In this document: piece after piece, positions 23,831 through 32,510 of the stretch
Numbering within the stretch: position 1 is the stretch's first letter
Layout: the number at the start of each line of letters is the position of its first letter
Translations under genes and position numbers: made by a program
Notes under the pieces: model-generated
Seen by the model: the letters and a program-made list of their open reading frames with translations, nothing else
Database searches by the model: none
What the model was told of the DNA's origin: nothing
Assembly (NCBI GenBank): GCA_045580165.1
Contig: JAZNNG010000046.1
Span: forward strand, 1-64,000
Length of the DNA stretch: 64,000 bases
Direction: 5' to 3'
Source of the DNA: UBA4717 sp045580165
GTDB taxonomy: Bacteria; Bacillota; Clostridia; Oscillospirales; CAG-272

Positions 23831-24928
23831 GTGAAAAATTCAAAAATTCCCGCCGTAGTAGAAAAAATACACCGAAAATCCGTGTGGTATACGGAAATAC
23901 TCGGCGGTATAGGAAAGCAGAGGCTTGAGCTTGTTGAGCCTGAGGAGCTTGGGCTTTTCACGGAAGGCTCTGTGGTCCCCATTGTGTGCTCGACAAAGCA
24001 TTTTCTTGAAAAAAACGTTTCTCTGTGCAAGAAATACAAGCTGCGCCCCGTTGTCGTGGGTACGGAGCTTGCGGATCTTGACAGCAGAATAAGCAGTATC
24101 AAAACCAACAGAAAGGACGCGGTTTCGGGTCTTGTCAGATACTGTAAATCCCTTGGCAGAGACCGTATAGCTATGCTTGGCGTCAACAATTTTTCCAACA
24201 TAGATTCGGAAAAGAGGAGCGCGTTCGTAAAGGAAATGCGAACGGTGTTTGGAATGGATGCGTCAAATGACGTTTATCCGAGTGACGACGGCGCCGAAAA
24301 ATGCATTGATGTTTTACTTGATTGCATATCGTCGTATAACGCGGTGCTGTGTGCAAACGATTATTTTGCCGCGGCGTTTATTGTAAAGGCGCGTGAGAGG
24401 GGACTGCGTGTACCTGAGGACGTTATCGTTACGGGATACGGCAATTCGGTCATAAGCGAGAAGCTTTCCCCGTCAATAACCACAGTTGCTCCCAAATACT
24501 ATGAGATGGGCAGACAGGCAAGAAAGATCTACGGTTATTTGTCCGACAATCCCGAGGTGGAATCACTTGAGCTTACGGTAGGATATGACGTTATAGTGAG
24601 AGAAAGCACGGGGATGCGGGAATTTAAGCCTGACGGTCATACTTACACGTCGGACGTTGAGCCTTGCATAAACAGTATTTTTGATGATAAAATGTTAAGC
24701 GGTATCGTCGGAATAGACACGGTACTCGGCTATGATGACGATACTATGAAAATGATTTTGAAGGGAATAGCCGAGGACGTTCCGTACGGAGCGCTTGCCG
24801 AAAGGCTTTACCTTTCGGATTCTGCCTTCAGGTATAAGCTTAATAAAATTTTCAGTCTTACAGGCATTCAGTCAAAAAGTGAGCTGAAGCGCGTGTTAAA
24901 TACCCTGAACTTAAAGGAGAACTATTAA
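23831..24928 (+). CDS. Sugar-binding transcriptional regulator, LacI-type sensor with C-terminal HTH
   Basis: The 365-residue protein lacks the N-terminal HTH of LacI proteins. It begins directly in a periplasmic-binding-protein-like sensor: SLGRDRIAMLGV near 115, AVLCANDYFAAAFIVKARERG near 170-190 and ITVTGYGNS, the usual sugar-regulator blocks. The last 60 residues (IAEDVPYGALAERLYLSDSA, then FRYKLNKIF) form a helix-turn-helix-like domain. I prefer the GTG at 23831, with GGGGTGA upstream, over the ATG at 23807, which has no ribosome binding site. It is divergent from the nine-gene operon and translationally close to the mutarotase, so it probably senses the operon's sugar acid. Confidence 0.75.
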   Translation: MKNSKIPAVVEKIHRKSVWYTEILGGIGKQRLELVEPEELGLFTEGSVVPIVCSTKHFLEKNVSLCKKYKLRPVVVGTELADLDSRISSIKTNRKDAVSGLVRYCKSLGRDRIAMLGVNNFSNIDSEKRSAFVKEMRTVFGMDASNDVYPSDDGAEKCIDVLLDCISSYNAVLCANDYFAAAFIVKARERGLRVPEDVIVTGYGNSVISEKLSPSITTVAPKYYEMGRQARKIYGYLSDNPEVESLELTVGYDVIVRESTGMREFKPDGHTYTSDVEPCINSIFDDKMLSGIVGIDTVLGYDDDTMKMILKGIAEDVPYGALAERLYLSDSAFRYKLNKIFSLTGIQSKSELKRVLNTLNLKENY

Positions 24929-25786
24929 ATGAATACACTTGTAAGCCTTACAAACGGAAAATTCACCGCCAAGATCAGTTCTCTCGGAGCTCAGCTTTTA
25001 AGCTTTAACGACGGTAAAACCGAATATATGTGGCAGGCAGACGAAAAGGTCTGGGGCTTTACCGCGCCCGTGCTTTTCCCGATATGCGGAAGACCTCACG
25101 ACGGAAAGATCACGCACGGCGGCAAGGAATACGAGATCCCTCAGCACGGCTTTGCGAGATTCAAGGAGTTTGAAATTGAATATCAAACCGAAACGAAGGT
25201 CTGCTTTTTGCTTGTATCCGACGCCGACACAAGGAAAGCGTATCCTTTTGATTTTGAGTTCCGCGCTATATTTGAGCTTGTTGGAAGCAAGCTTAATATT
25301 ACTTATTCCGTAAAAAATACCACTGCTGGAAAAATCTACTTTTCCTTTGGCGGACACGAGGGCTTTGCGACTCCCGAGGGCGTCGAGGAATATGATATAA
25401 AATTTGAAAATGACACCGAGCTCACAAGACTTATGATAACGGACGGCTATCTTGACGGAATGACCGAAGAGATCATACTTGATAACGGCAAATTGGAGCT
25501 TAAATACAGCGAGTTTGATAAATGCACCTACCTTTTCAGAGGTATTAGCTCCGAAAGCGTTGTTCTGGAGCAAAAGAACGGTGGAAGACGTCTTCGTGTG
25601 GGCTTCCCCGGTCACGAGGCTCTTGCGTTATGGACACTTCCCGTCAGAAATTACGTTTGTATCGAGCCGTGGTGCGGAATTTCGGAAGATGAGGGCTTTG
25701 TGGGTGATATTTCCGAAAAAGACGGAATAATTGCTCTTGAAAAGTCCGAAGCTTTTGAGAGAACCCACTTTATTGAGATACTGTAA
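24929..25786 (+). CDS. Aldose 1-epimerase family protein (mutarotase)
   Basis: The 285-residue protein is of the COG2017 type, which interconverts anomers of free sugars or sugar phosphates. Features are the N-terminal LGAQLLSF, PILFPICGRPHDG-like region (FPICGRPHDGK, about 50-60), QHGFARFKEFE near 75, the conserved histidine in FGGHEGF near 148, and WTLPVRNYVCIEPWCG near 233. The ATG follows the regulator stop with no gap, and AAAGGAG lies inside the upstream gene. A terminator closes the unit. Confidence 0.88.
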   Translation: MNTLVSLTNGKFTAKISSLGAQLLSFNDGKTEYMWQADEKVWGFTAPVLFPICGRPHDGKITHGGKEYEIPQHGFARFKEFEIEYQTETKVCFLLVSDADTRKAYPFDFEFRAIFELVGSKLNITYSVKNTTAGKIYFSFGGHEGFATPEGVEEYDIKFENDTELTRLMITDGYLDGMTEEIILDNGKLELKYSEFDKCTYLFRGISSESVVLEQKNGGRRLRVGFPGHEALALWTLPVRNYVCIEPWCGISEDEGFVGDISEKDGIIALEKSEAFERTHFIEIL

Positions 25787-25789
25787 AAC

Positions 25790-25821
25790 AAAAATGACAT
25801 CCTTTGCGGGATGTCATTTTT
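25790..25821. terminator. Bidirectional terminator
   Basis: AAAAATGACATCC and GGGATGTCATTTTT pair around a 5-base loop, between two converging genes. Confidence 0.9.
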
Positions 25822-25825
25822 GCTA

Positions 25826-26662
25826 TCAGTATTTTTTAGTAAGCAAGGATTGCTCGGTGTCCTGTATGGATTTAAGGGCGTCGCCCGAACGGTTGTATAC
25901 GATGTAGAAATACAGGGTATCGATTATTGCAAGCTGAGCAATTCTCGAGTTGAGAGCGAGTATGTTGTATTTCGTTTCCATTGATGAGGTCGCAAGAACT
26001 ATGTCGCTTTGCTTTAAGATGGGTGATTTTCCGCTGTTGGTAATTGCTATGGTAGTCGCGCCGTGATCTTTTGCTATTTTCAGAGCCTCGACCACGTCCT
26101 TCGACGAGCCCGAATGAGAGATTCCGATCGCAATATCGTTTTCTGTCAGATGGGATGCGGCGATCACCTGCATGTGATTATCGGTATATGCAATGGCGTT
26201 GAGTCCCGCGCGCATAAATTTATGACTTGCGTCTATCGCAACGGAGGACGAATTTCCGAGTCCCAGAGTTATAATTTTGTTTGCCTTGCATATCTTTTCG
26301 GCGGCTTTGCCGAGAAGCTCCTCTTTAAGTGAGCCCTTTGTTCTCTCAAGCGACAGATAAATGTCGTTGCAGACCTTCTGATATATCTCAAACGCCGAAT
26401 CCTTTGCGCTTATATGAGTGCTTGCGGGAGAACCGCCGTTTTCCGATGCGAGAGAAAACTTAAGCTCCTGAAAGCCGTTGAGCCCGAGTCTTTTTGCAAA
26501 CCTTACTATTGTCGCTTCTCCGCAGCCGCATTTTTCGGCAAGCTCTACTATTGAAAGGGAGATGATCTCGCCCGAATTTTCAAGGATCCAGTCTGCGATC
26601 CGTTTTTCGGCCTTTCCCATTTTATCGTACAGAAGCTTTATTTTTAGAGAAATTCTGTCCAT
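25826..26662 (-). CDS. RpiR/MurR family transcriptional regulator
   Basis: The 278-residue protein has an N-terminal HTH of the RpiR type (about 1-77, with SIVELAEKCGCGEATIVRFA as the recognition region) and a C-terminal SIS domain (about 105-255) that binds phosphosugars, with the GLGNSSSVAID and IGISHSGSSKDV loops. I use the ATG at 26662, which has GAGG 7 bases upstream; a longer frame to 26707 lacks a site. It is divergent from the operon at 26829, and palindromic GAAAATATTTTC sites overlap the operon promoter, so it probably represses that operon until a phosphosugar binds. Confidence 0.87.
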   Translation of the reverse strand: MDRISLKIKLLYDKMGKAEKRIADWILENSGEIISLSIVELAEKCGCGEATIVRFAKRLGLNGFQELKFSLASENGGSPASTHISAKDSAFEIYQKVCNDIYLSLERTKGSLKEELLGKAAEKICKANKIITLGLGNSSSVAIDASHKFMRAGLNAIAYTDNHMQVIAASHLTENDIAIGISHSGSSKDVVEALKIAKDHGATTIAITNSGKSPILKQSDIVLATSSMETKYNILALNSRIAQLAIIDTLYFYIVYNRSGDALKSIQDTEQSLLTKKY

Positions 26663-26728
26663 TTTTACCTCGGCGAAAAAAATTTCATATATTTCATTAT
26701 ACAACAATCACAAAACATTGTCAAATAA

Positions 26729-26778
26729 AAAATATTTTCGCATTTCCTGTTGAAAATATTTTCGGTATATGGTATAAT
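26729..26778 (+). promoter_or_regulatory. Operon promoter overlapped by palindromic operators
   Basis: TTGAAA (26750-26755), 17 bases, TATAAT (26773-26778). The 12-bp perfect palindrome GAAAATATTTTC at 26752-26763 covers the -35 box and spacer, and a partial copy AAAATATTTT is at 26729-26738. Two half-palindromes 24 bp apart suit a dimer or tetramer of an RpiR-type repressor. Confidence 0.72.
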
Positions 26779-26828
26779 TTGATAGCGCAATGCATAGTAA
26801 AATGAAAATAATTCCAAGGAGTGATAGA

Positions 26829-28241
26829 ATGTTTGATTACAAAGTAAAAATCGGTCTTGTTCCGATGCGCCGTAATACGACGGACAGACCGAAGGGAACT
26901 TTTCTGACCTGGCATTCGGCAGAAGAAAGAGGAGAGCGATTTGTAAGGTATATTGAAGAAAGCTTTTCAAGCGAAAAGGTATCCTTCGTTGATTCCAAGG
27001 GCCTCGGTCACAAGGACTTGATCTTTGACGACGCTTCGGCAGAAGCTATGATCGAACGTCTGAAAAGCAACAACGTAGACGCGGTCTTTATCATTAACTG
27101 TAACTTCGGAAACGAGGAAGCCGCGGCTGACATTGCAAAGGCTCTCGGTAAGCCAACTCTTTTGTGGGCTCCGCTTGACGACGAATATTACGTTGACGGT
27201 ATGCGCCCGACAGATTCGCAGTGCGGTCTTTTCGGAATATCGCGTCAGTTCCAGAGATTCCATATTCCGTTTTCACACCTCCCTTGCTGTGAGGTAGAAA
27301 GCGAAGACTTTAAAAACGGATTTGAAAGCTTTGTAAGAGTTGCGTGCATGGTCAAGAACTTTACGGGTATGCGTATAGGTCAGGTCGGCGCGCGTCCCGC
27401 ACCCTTCTTCTCGGTTATCTGGAACGAGGGTGAGCTTATGGAGAAATTCGGAGTAAAGCTCATACCCATCAACTTTGCCGTAATAGAGCAGAGAATGAAG
27501 GCGGTAATGGAAGAAATGCCGCCCGAGGTAAACGAGATCGCGGAATATATCAAAAGCAATTACAAGCTCGATGATCTTACTCCTCAGTATATTGAAAGAA
27601 TGGCGGCGCTTACGGTTATGTATAAGCGCCTGTTCGCAGAATTCAACCTTGACGTTGTTTCGGCAGAATGCTGGACGGCGACCCCCATTATGTTTGACGG
27701 TCTCGCCCCGTGTACGGTTTACGGAATCCTTAACGATATGGGATACCTCATCTCCTGCGAGAGTGACGTTCACTGTGCTATGACTATGTCGCTTCTCAAA
27801 TGCGCGACTCTCGGCGATGGCAAGCCCTTGTTCGGAGAATTCACAGTGCGCCATCCCGAAAACAAGAACGCAGAGCTTTTGTGGCATTGCGGACCCTTCC
27901 CGCTATCTCAAAAGGCGGAAAGCGGTACCGATTCCGTGGCGCGTCTTGTAAACCAGCGCTCGTGGTTCAGAGCGAAGGACGGAAGATACACCATCGCGCG
28001 TCTTGACCAGGAAAGCGGAAATTATATGATCCTTCCTCTCGTTACCGATACTACGGTCGGACCTCAGACACACGGTACTTATATATGGGTAGAGTTTGAA
28101 GACTTACAGAAGGTAGAAAGCCGCCTTATTGAAGGACCGTATATTCATCACTTCGTTGAGATCGAAGGCGACTATAAGAAAGAGATAAAAGAATTTTGCA
28201 AGTATTTGCCGAGTCTGAAATATGATTCGTCGCTTGATTAA
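26829..28241 (+). CDS. L-fucose/L-arabinose isomerase family protein
   Basis: The 470-residue protein resembles the FucI/AraA-fold isomerases, which convert aldoses to ketoses at a manganese site. The N-terminal Rossmann-like domain carries KIGLVPMRRNTTDRPKG; later come VDAVFIINCNFGNEEAA, PTLLWAPLDDEY, GMRIGQVGARP, the acidic LDVVSAECW near 278 and the histidine-bearing LISCESDVHCAMT near 307. Sequence cannot fix the sugar. AAGGAG lies 7 bases before the ATG at 26829; a longer frame from 26790 begins before the promoter's expected RNA leader ends. First gene of the operon controlled from 26750. Confidence 0.8.
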   Translation: MFDYKVKIGLVPMRRNTTDRPKGTFLTWHSAEERGERFVRYIEESFSSEKVSFVDSKGLGHKDLIFDDASAEAMIERLKSNNVDAVFIINCNFGNEEAAADIAKALGKPTLLWAPLDDEYYVDGMRPTDSQCGLFGISRQFQRFHIPFSHLPCCEVESEDFKNGFESFVRVACMVKNFTGMRIGQVGARPAPFFSVIWNEGELMEKFGVKLIPINFAVIEQRMKAVMEEMPPEVNEIAEYIKSNYKLDDLTPQYIERMAALTVMYKRLFAEFNLDVVSAECWTATPIMFDGLAPCTVYGILNDMGYLISCESDVHCAMTMSLLKCATLGDGKPLFGEFTVRHPENKNAELLWHCGPFPLSQKAESGTDSVARLVNQRSWFRAKDGRYTIARLDQESGNYMILPLVTDTTVGPQTHGTYIWVEFEDLQKVESRLIEGPYIHHFVEIEGDYKKEIKEFCKYLPSLKYDSSLD

Positions 28242-28258
28242 TTGTAAGGAGAAAAAAG

Positions 28259-29683
28259 ATGACAGATTTTTTATTTGACGTGATTGCAACCGAGCTTGAG
28301 GATGCAGTCGGAAGAGAAAATTGTTCCACGAGAACGATCGACAAATTAACACACAGCGTAGACTACTTCTGGCTTTCCAGAATGTGGGCAGACAGAGGCC
28401 TCAGAATGCCCGAGGGCGACTTCATCGTTGCTCCCAAGGATGCAAAAGAGGTATCGGCAGTTCTTAAAATTGCAAACTACTACAAGATCCCCGTAACCAC
28501 ATGGGGTGCCGGTGGCGGTACGCAGGGCGGCGCTATTCCCGTATGCGGCGGTATCGTTCTCGACACAAAGAGAATGAATAAGATCTACGACGTAAACACA
28601 CAGGGTATGTACATAGAATGCGGCACGGGCGCGATCTACAAGCACATCGAGTGGGCGGCAAACGAAAAGGGATACGCAACTATGCACTATCCCTCGTCGC
28701 TCACTTGCTCGACAGTAGGCGGCTTCCTCGCGCACAGAGGTATCGGCGTATCCTCTACCAAGTACGGTAAGATCGACGATATGGTACTTCAGATGGAGGT
28801 AGTTCTCCCGAACGGTGATATCATCGAAACGTCACCCGCCCCCAAGCACGCGGCAGGACCCGACCTCAACCAGATATTCATCGGCTCCGAGGGCACGCTC
28901 GGCGTTATGACGAAGGCTCAGATGAGAATTTACGAGCAGCCCGAATCGCGTCAGTTCAGAGGCTTCTTGTTCCACAATATGACTGATGCCTTTAACGCGG
29001 GACGCGAGCTTCTCCAGAAGTTCAAGCCGTCCGTAATGCGTCTTTATGACGAGGCTGAAACCGCATCGCTCATCAAGAAGATCGTCGGCGTGGAGAAGAA
29101 GGGCGCGTTTATGAATATCGCCATCGAGGGCGTTAAGGAAATAGCAGACCTCGAAATGAAGATACTTCTCGAAACCTTCGGCAAGTACGGTGCAGAGGAT
29201 CTCGGCTCCGAATACGGTGAAAAGTGGTGGAAGGAAAAGATCACGTTCTTCTACCCCGGACATATGATGGATATTCCTCAGTGCTTCGGTACAATGGATA
29301 CCATCGCTCCTTACGATAAGATCGAAAAGATATATTGGGAGATGAAGAAGGCTATCGAAACCAACTTCCCGCAGGCGAAGTTTATCGCTCACTTCTCTCA
29401 CTGGTATGAGTGGGGTTGTATGATCTACGACCGCTTCATCGTTGACGGTGAAAACGTACCTCAGGATCCCCACGAGGCATTCAGACTTCACCAGGCTATC
29501 TGGAATTGCGGAGTCAGAACGGCTATCGCCAACGGCGGCGTTGTCAACGACCACCACGGTGTCGGAATCAAGCTCGGAAGACTTATGAAAGAGCAGTACG
29601 GTCCTGCAATGCAGGTATTTGAAGGAATAAAGAAGCAGCTTGACCCGAACGGAATTATGAACCCGTTCAAGCTCGGCTTATAA
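28259..29683 (+). CDS. FAD-linked oxidase, GlcD/lactate dehydrogenase type
   Basis: The 474-residue flavoprotein has a PCMH-type FAD-binding domain (about 50-225: WGAGGGTQGGA, TVGGFLAHRGIGVSSTKYG, GSEGTLGV) and a C-terminal cap ending in ANGGVVNDHHGVGIKLGR, where the HHGVG histidines are the usual catalytic site. Family members oxidise 2-hydroxy acids such as glycolate and lactate, or alkyl-DHAP. With the iron-sulfur protein next to it and the ETF at the end of the operon it probably passes electrons to ETF. TAAGGAG precedes the ATG. Confidence 0.88.
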   Translation: MTDFLFDVIATELEDAVGRENCSTRTIDKLTHSVDYFWLSRMWADRGLRMPEGDFIVAPKDAKEVSAVLKIANYYKIPVTTWGAGGGTQGGAIPVCGGIVLDTKRMNKIYDVNTQGMYIECGTGAIYKHIEWAANEKGYATMHYPSSLTCSTVGGFLAHRGIGVSSTKYGKIDDMVLQMEVVLPNGDIIETSPAPKHAAGPDLNQIFIGSEGTLGVMTKAQMRIYEQPESRQFRGFLFHNMTDAFNAGRELLQKFKPSVMRLYDEAETASLIKKIVGVEKKGAFMNIAIEGVKEIADLEMKILLETFGKYGAEDLGSEYGEKWWKEKITFFYPGHMMDIPQCFGTMDTIAPYDKIEKIYWEMKKAIETNFPQAKFIAHFSHWYEWGCMIYDRFIVDGENVPQDPHEAFRLHQAIWNCGVRTAIANGGVVNDHHGVGIKLGRLMKEQYGPAMQVFEGIKKQLDPNGIMNPFKLGL

Positions 29684-29694
29684 GGAGGGTAATT

Positions 29695-30765
29695 ATGCAG
29701 TTTACAGAAAAAGCAAAGGAACATATAAATTCGTGCCGTTTTTGCTGGATGTGTCATCATGTGTGTCCTATCGGCAACGCAACGGGACTTGAAAGAAACA
29801 CCGCAAGAGCAAGAGCTCTCGGACTTTCTCTCGTTTTGAGAGATTCTATTGAATATTCTGAGGATATCATCGATAACGTATACGAATGCTCGCTTTGCGG
29901 CGGATGCATGACGGACTGTGTTACAGGCTGGGATCCCGTTATGTTTACACGCGAAGCAAGACTCGGCGCGGCTCTTGACGGAAAGATTCCCGAATACATA
30001 ATGAAGCTTATCACGAATCTTCAGGAAACGGGCAACATCAAGGGAGTAAAGTCTGAAAACACGATTCCCGAATTTCCGAAGACAGACGTTTTGTTCTTCA
30101 CAGGCGAAAACGTGAGGGCAAACGGATGCGCGAAGGCTGCTGCTGACGTTCTCAAGGCAGCGGGCGTTGACTTCACCATCCTGAAGGACGAGCCGAACAG
30201 CGGTTATACTCTCGACTTTATGATCGGTGCCGCTGCCGAAACAAAGACCCTTATGGAAGAATGTGCAAAGACTCTTAACGAATACAAGACGGTTGTATGT
30301 TATGACCCCGCAGACGCTAAGGTTATGAAGCGCGAATACAAGGAGTGGGGAATAGACGTTAAGGCTGAGGTGTTCACATACACAGAATTCGTTGCAAAGC
30401 TTATTCGTGACGGCAAGCTTGCTCTCAAAAAGAGTGACGCAGTATTCACTCCTCAGGATTCGCCCCTTCTTGCGCGTGACCTTGAGGAAACAGAGCCGAT
30501 TCGAGAGATCCTTTCGGCTTGCGGAGAGGTACGCGAAATGCTTCTCAATCGTCAGTACACGATGCTTGCAGGACATTACGTAATGAATGAATATATGCCC
30601 GAGGTAATGCGTAAGGTTGCCGAAAACAGATGGTTCAACGCAAAGAACGCCGATGCGGAGATCCTTGTTGTAGCAAGCCCCGCTGAATACGAAGCGCTTC
30701 TTGCAACAAAGTCCGAGGGCATTGAGCTTATGAAGCTTGAGGAGGCAGTTCTTAAATGCTTGTAA
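29695..30765 (+). CDS. Iron-sulfur electron-transfer subunit, GlcF/LutA-like
   Basis: The 356-residue protein begins with two 4Fe-4S ferredoxin sites: C14, C17, C20, C24 (SCRFCWMCHHVCP) and C65, C68, C71, C75 (ECSLCGGCMTDCV). The remainder resembles the CCG-domain half of GlcF/LutA proteins but has few cysteines (FTGENVRANGCAKAAADVL region), so the usual C-terminal CCG cluster site looks lost. It follows the FAD oxidase by 11 bases with AAGGAGGG between, and should be its redox partner. Confidence 0.83.
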   Translation: MQFTEKAKEHINSCRFCWMCHHVCPIGNATGLERNTARARALGLSLVLRDSIEYSEDIIDNVYECSLCGGCMTDCVTGWDPVMFTREARLGAALDGKIPEYIMKLITNLQETGNIKGVKSENTIPEFPKTDVLFFTGENVRANGCAKAAADVLKAAGVDFTILKDEPNSGYTLDFMIGAAAETKTLMEECAKTLNEYKTVVCYDPADAKVMKREYKEWGIDVKAEVFTYTEFVAKLIRDGKLALKKSDAVFTPQDSPLLARDLEETEPIREILSACGEVREMLLNRQYTMLAGHYVMNEYMPEVMRKVAENRWFNAKNADAEILVVASPAEYEALLATKSEGIELMKLEEAVLKCL

Positions 30766-31595
30766 ATCTTGGATACGCTTTGGATTTAGCCGAAAAGGGT
30801 AGCTTTGCTATCCCTGCATTTAACGTATACAATATGGAAAGTGTAATGGGAGTAATTAAGGCGGCGGAAGAAACGAAAGCCCCGATAATTATGCAGATCT
30901 ATCCCAGACTTATGAAGGAAGAAACGGGATATTATCTTTCTCCGGTGGTTCTGGCGGCGGCGCAAAAAGCCACTGTGCCGGTGTGCTTCCACCTTGACCA
31001 CGGACCAAGTGAGCTTGAAACCACACGTTCTATCCGTTATGGAGCAACGGGTATTATGCTTGACGGCTCGACACTTCCTTTTGAAGAAAATATAGAGCTC
31101 ACAAAAAGAGTCGTTGAAACCTGCTCGTATCTTGATGTTCAGGTGGAAGGCGAGCTTGGACATATCGGAACCACTGCGGACGACGGTATGGATGAATTCA
31201 CCCGTCCCGAGGACGCAAAGAGATTTGTCGAGGAAACGGGTGTTTCCTGCCTCGCGGTTGCGGTAGGTACGGCGCACGGCAAGTACAAGAAGCCGCCGAA
31301 GCTTGATATTGAAAGGATCAAGGCTATCAGAGAGGCGACGAACAATACGGCTCTTGTGCTTCACGGAGGAAGCGGAGTTCCCGATGAGGAGATCAAAAAG
31401 GCGGTAGCGGCGGGAGTACGCAAAATGAATTTTGCGACCGACATCTGCTATGCCTTCCTTGACACTTGTCTTGAAGAGCTGCAAAAGCCCGACAGATCTG
31501 TTGCTATTGACAATTTTATGAAAAAGCCCATTGAAGCTGTTAAGGAGTTTTGCGTAACAAGAATCAGGCTCGTCGGTGCAGACGGAAAGGCGTAA
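30756..31595 (+). CDS. Class II fructose-bisphosphate-type aldolase (IolJ-like)
   Basis: The 279-residue zinc aldolase has the catalytic aspartate and zinc histidine in FHLDHGPSE near 81-86, VEGELGHIG near 131, the zinc histidine of VGTAHGKYK near 178 and VLHGGSGVPDEEI near 205. Next to PfkB and IolB genes the best candidate reaction is cleavage of 6-phospho-5-dehydro-2-deoxygluconate to DHAP and malonate semialdehyde (IolJ), though other ketose-1-phosphates are possible. Its ATG overlaps the iron-sulfur gene by 10 bases. Confidence 0.85.
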   Translation: MLVNLGYALDLAEKGSFAIPAFNVYNMESVMGVIKAAEETKAPIIMQIYPRLMKEETGYYLSPVVLAAAQKATVPVCFHLDHGPSELETTRSIRYGATGIMLDGSTLPFEENIELTKRVVETCSYLDVQVEGELGHIGTTADDGMDEFTRPEDAKRFVEETGVSCLAVAVGTAHGKYKKPPKLDIERIKAIREATNNTALVLHGGSGVPDEEIKKAVAAGVRKMNFATDICYAFLDTCLEELQKPDRSVAIDNFMKKPIEAVKEFCVTRIRLVGADGKA

Positions 31596-31598
31596 GCT

Positions 31599-32510
31599 AT
31601 GGCAAAGATAGTAGGAATCGGTGCAAACGTATTTGACACTCTCTACAACATACCTACATATCCGACGGAAGATACAAAAATGAGGGCAACTGCCTGCAAA
31701 ACTGCAGGCGGCGGTCCTGTTGCAACAGGTCTGGTTGCGGCGAGTAAGCTGGGAGAGGACACTGCCTTTATCGGTGTTTTATCCGATGATAACGCCGGAA
31801 AATTCCTTAAAGAGGATTTTAAAAGGTACGGTGTTGATACCGATCTCATAGAAGTCAAATCGGGTTTTAGCTCGTTTACCTCGGTACTGTGGTTATGTGC
31901 AGACACCAAGACAAGAACCTGTGTGTTTGACAAAGGAGATCTTCCTCCGCTTGTGTTAAACGATGCACAAAAGAAAGCCATTATAGATGCCGATATCCTT
32001 ATGGTCGACGGAAACGATCTTGATGCAGCTGTTGAGGGTGCAAAAATTGCAAGAGAAAACGGCACAAAGGTGCTTTATGACTGCGGCGGACTTTACGAGG
32101 GAGTAGAGCGCCTTCTTGCTCTTACGGATATTATGATTCCGTCCGAGGAGTTTTCTATCGGTCACACAGGTGCAAAAACCGCCAAGGAAGCGGCAAAAAA
32201 GCTTTTTGAACTGTACTCACCCGAGGTAGTGGTGGTTACACAGGGCAAAAACGGCGGACTTCTCTTTGACGGGAAGGAAATAACCCGTTATCCCATATAT
32301 CCCGCAGAGGTGGTTGACTCCAACGGCTCGGGCGACGTGTTCCACGGAGCCTTTGCGGCAGGTGTTATAAAAGGATATGAATACCTCACCTGCTGTCATT
32401 TTTCGAGTGCCGTATCGGCGATCAAGTGTATGGGTATAGGCTCAAGAGAAAGCGTACCTGATTTTGAAACAGTTAAAAAATACTTAAAGGAGAACGGATA
32501 TGAACTTTAA
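31599..32510 (+). CDS. PfkB family carbohydrate kinase (IolC-like)
   Basis: The 303-residue sugar kinase has the N-terminal GxxxD/GG motif (TAGGGPVATGLVAASKLG), and the C-terminal signature DSNGSGDVFHGAFAAG near 245-260, in which the aspartate of GSGD is the catalytic base. Position between an IolJ-like aldolase and IolB suggests 5-dehydro-2-deoxygluconokinase, but PfkB substrates are hard to predict. It starts 3 bases after the aldolase stop and overlaps IolB by 11 bases. Confidence 0.85.
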   Translation: MAKIVGIGANVFDTLYNIPTYPTEDTKMRATACKTAGGGPVATGLVAASKLGEDTAFIGVLSDDNAGKFLKEDFKRYGVDTDLIEVKSGFSSFTSVLWLCADTKTRTCVFDKGDLPPLVLNDAQKKAIIDADILMVDGNDLDAAVEGAKIARENGTKVLYDCGGLYEGVERLLALTDIMIPSEEFSIGHTGAKTAKEAAKKLFELYSPEVVVVTQGKNGGLLFDGKEITRYPIYPAEVVDSNGSGDVFHGAFAAGVIKGYEYLTCCHFSSAVSAIKCMGIGSRESVPDFETVKKYLKENGYEL

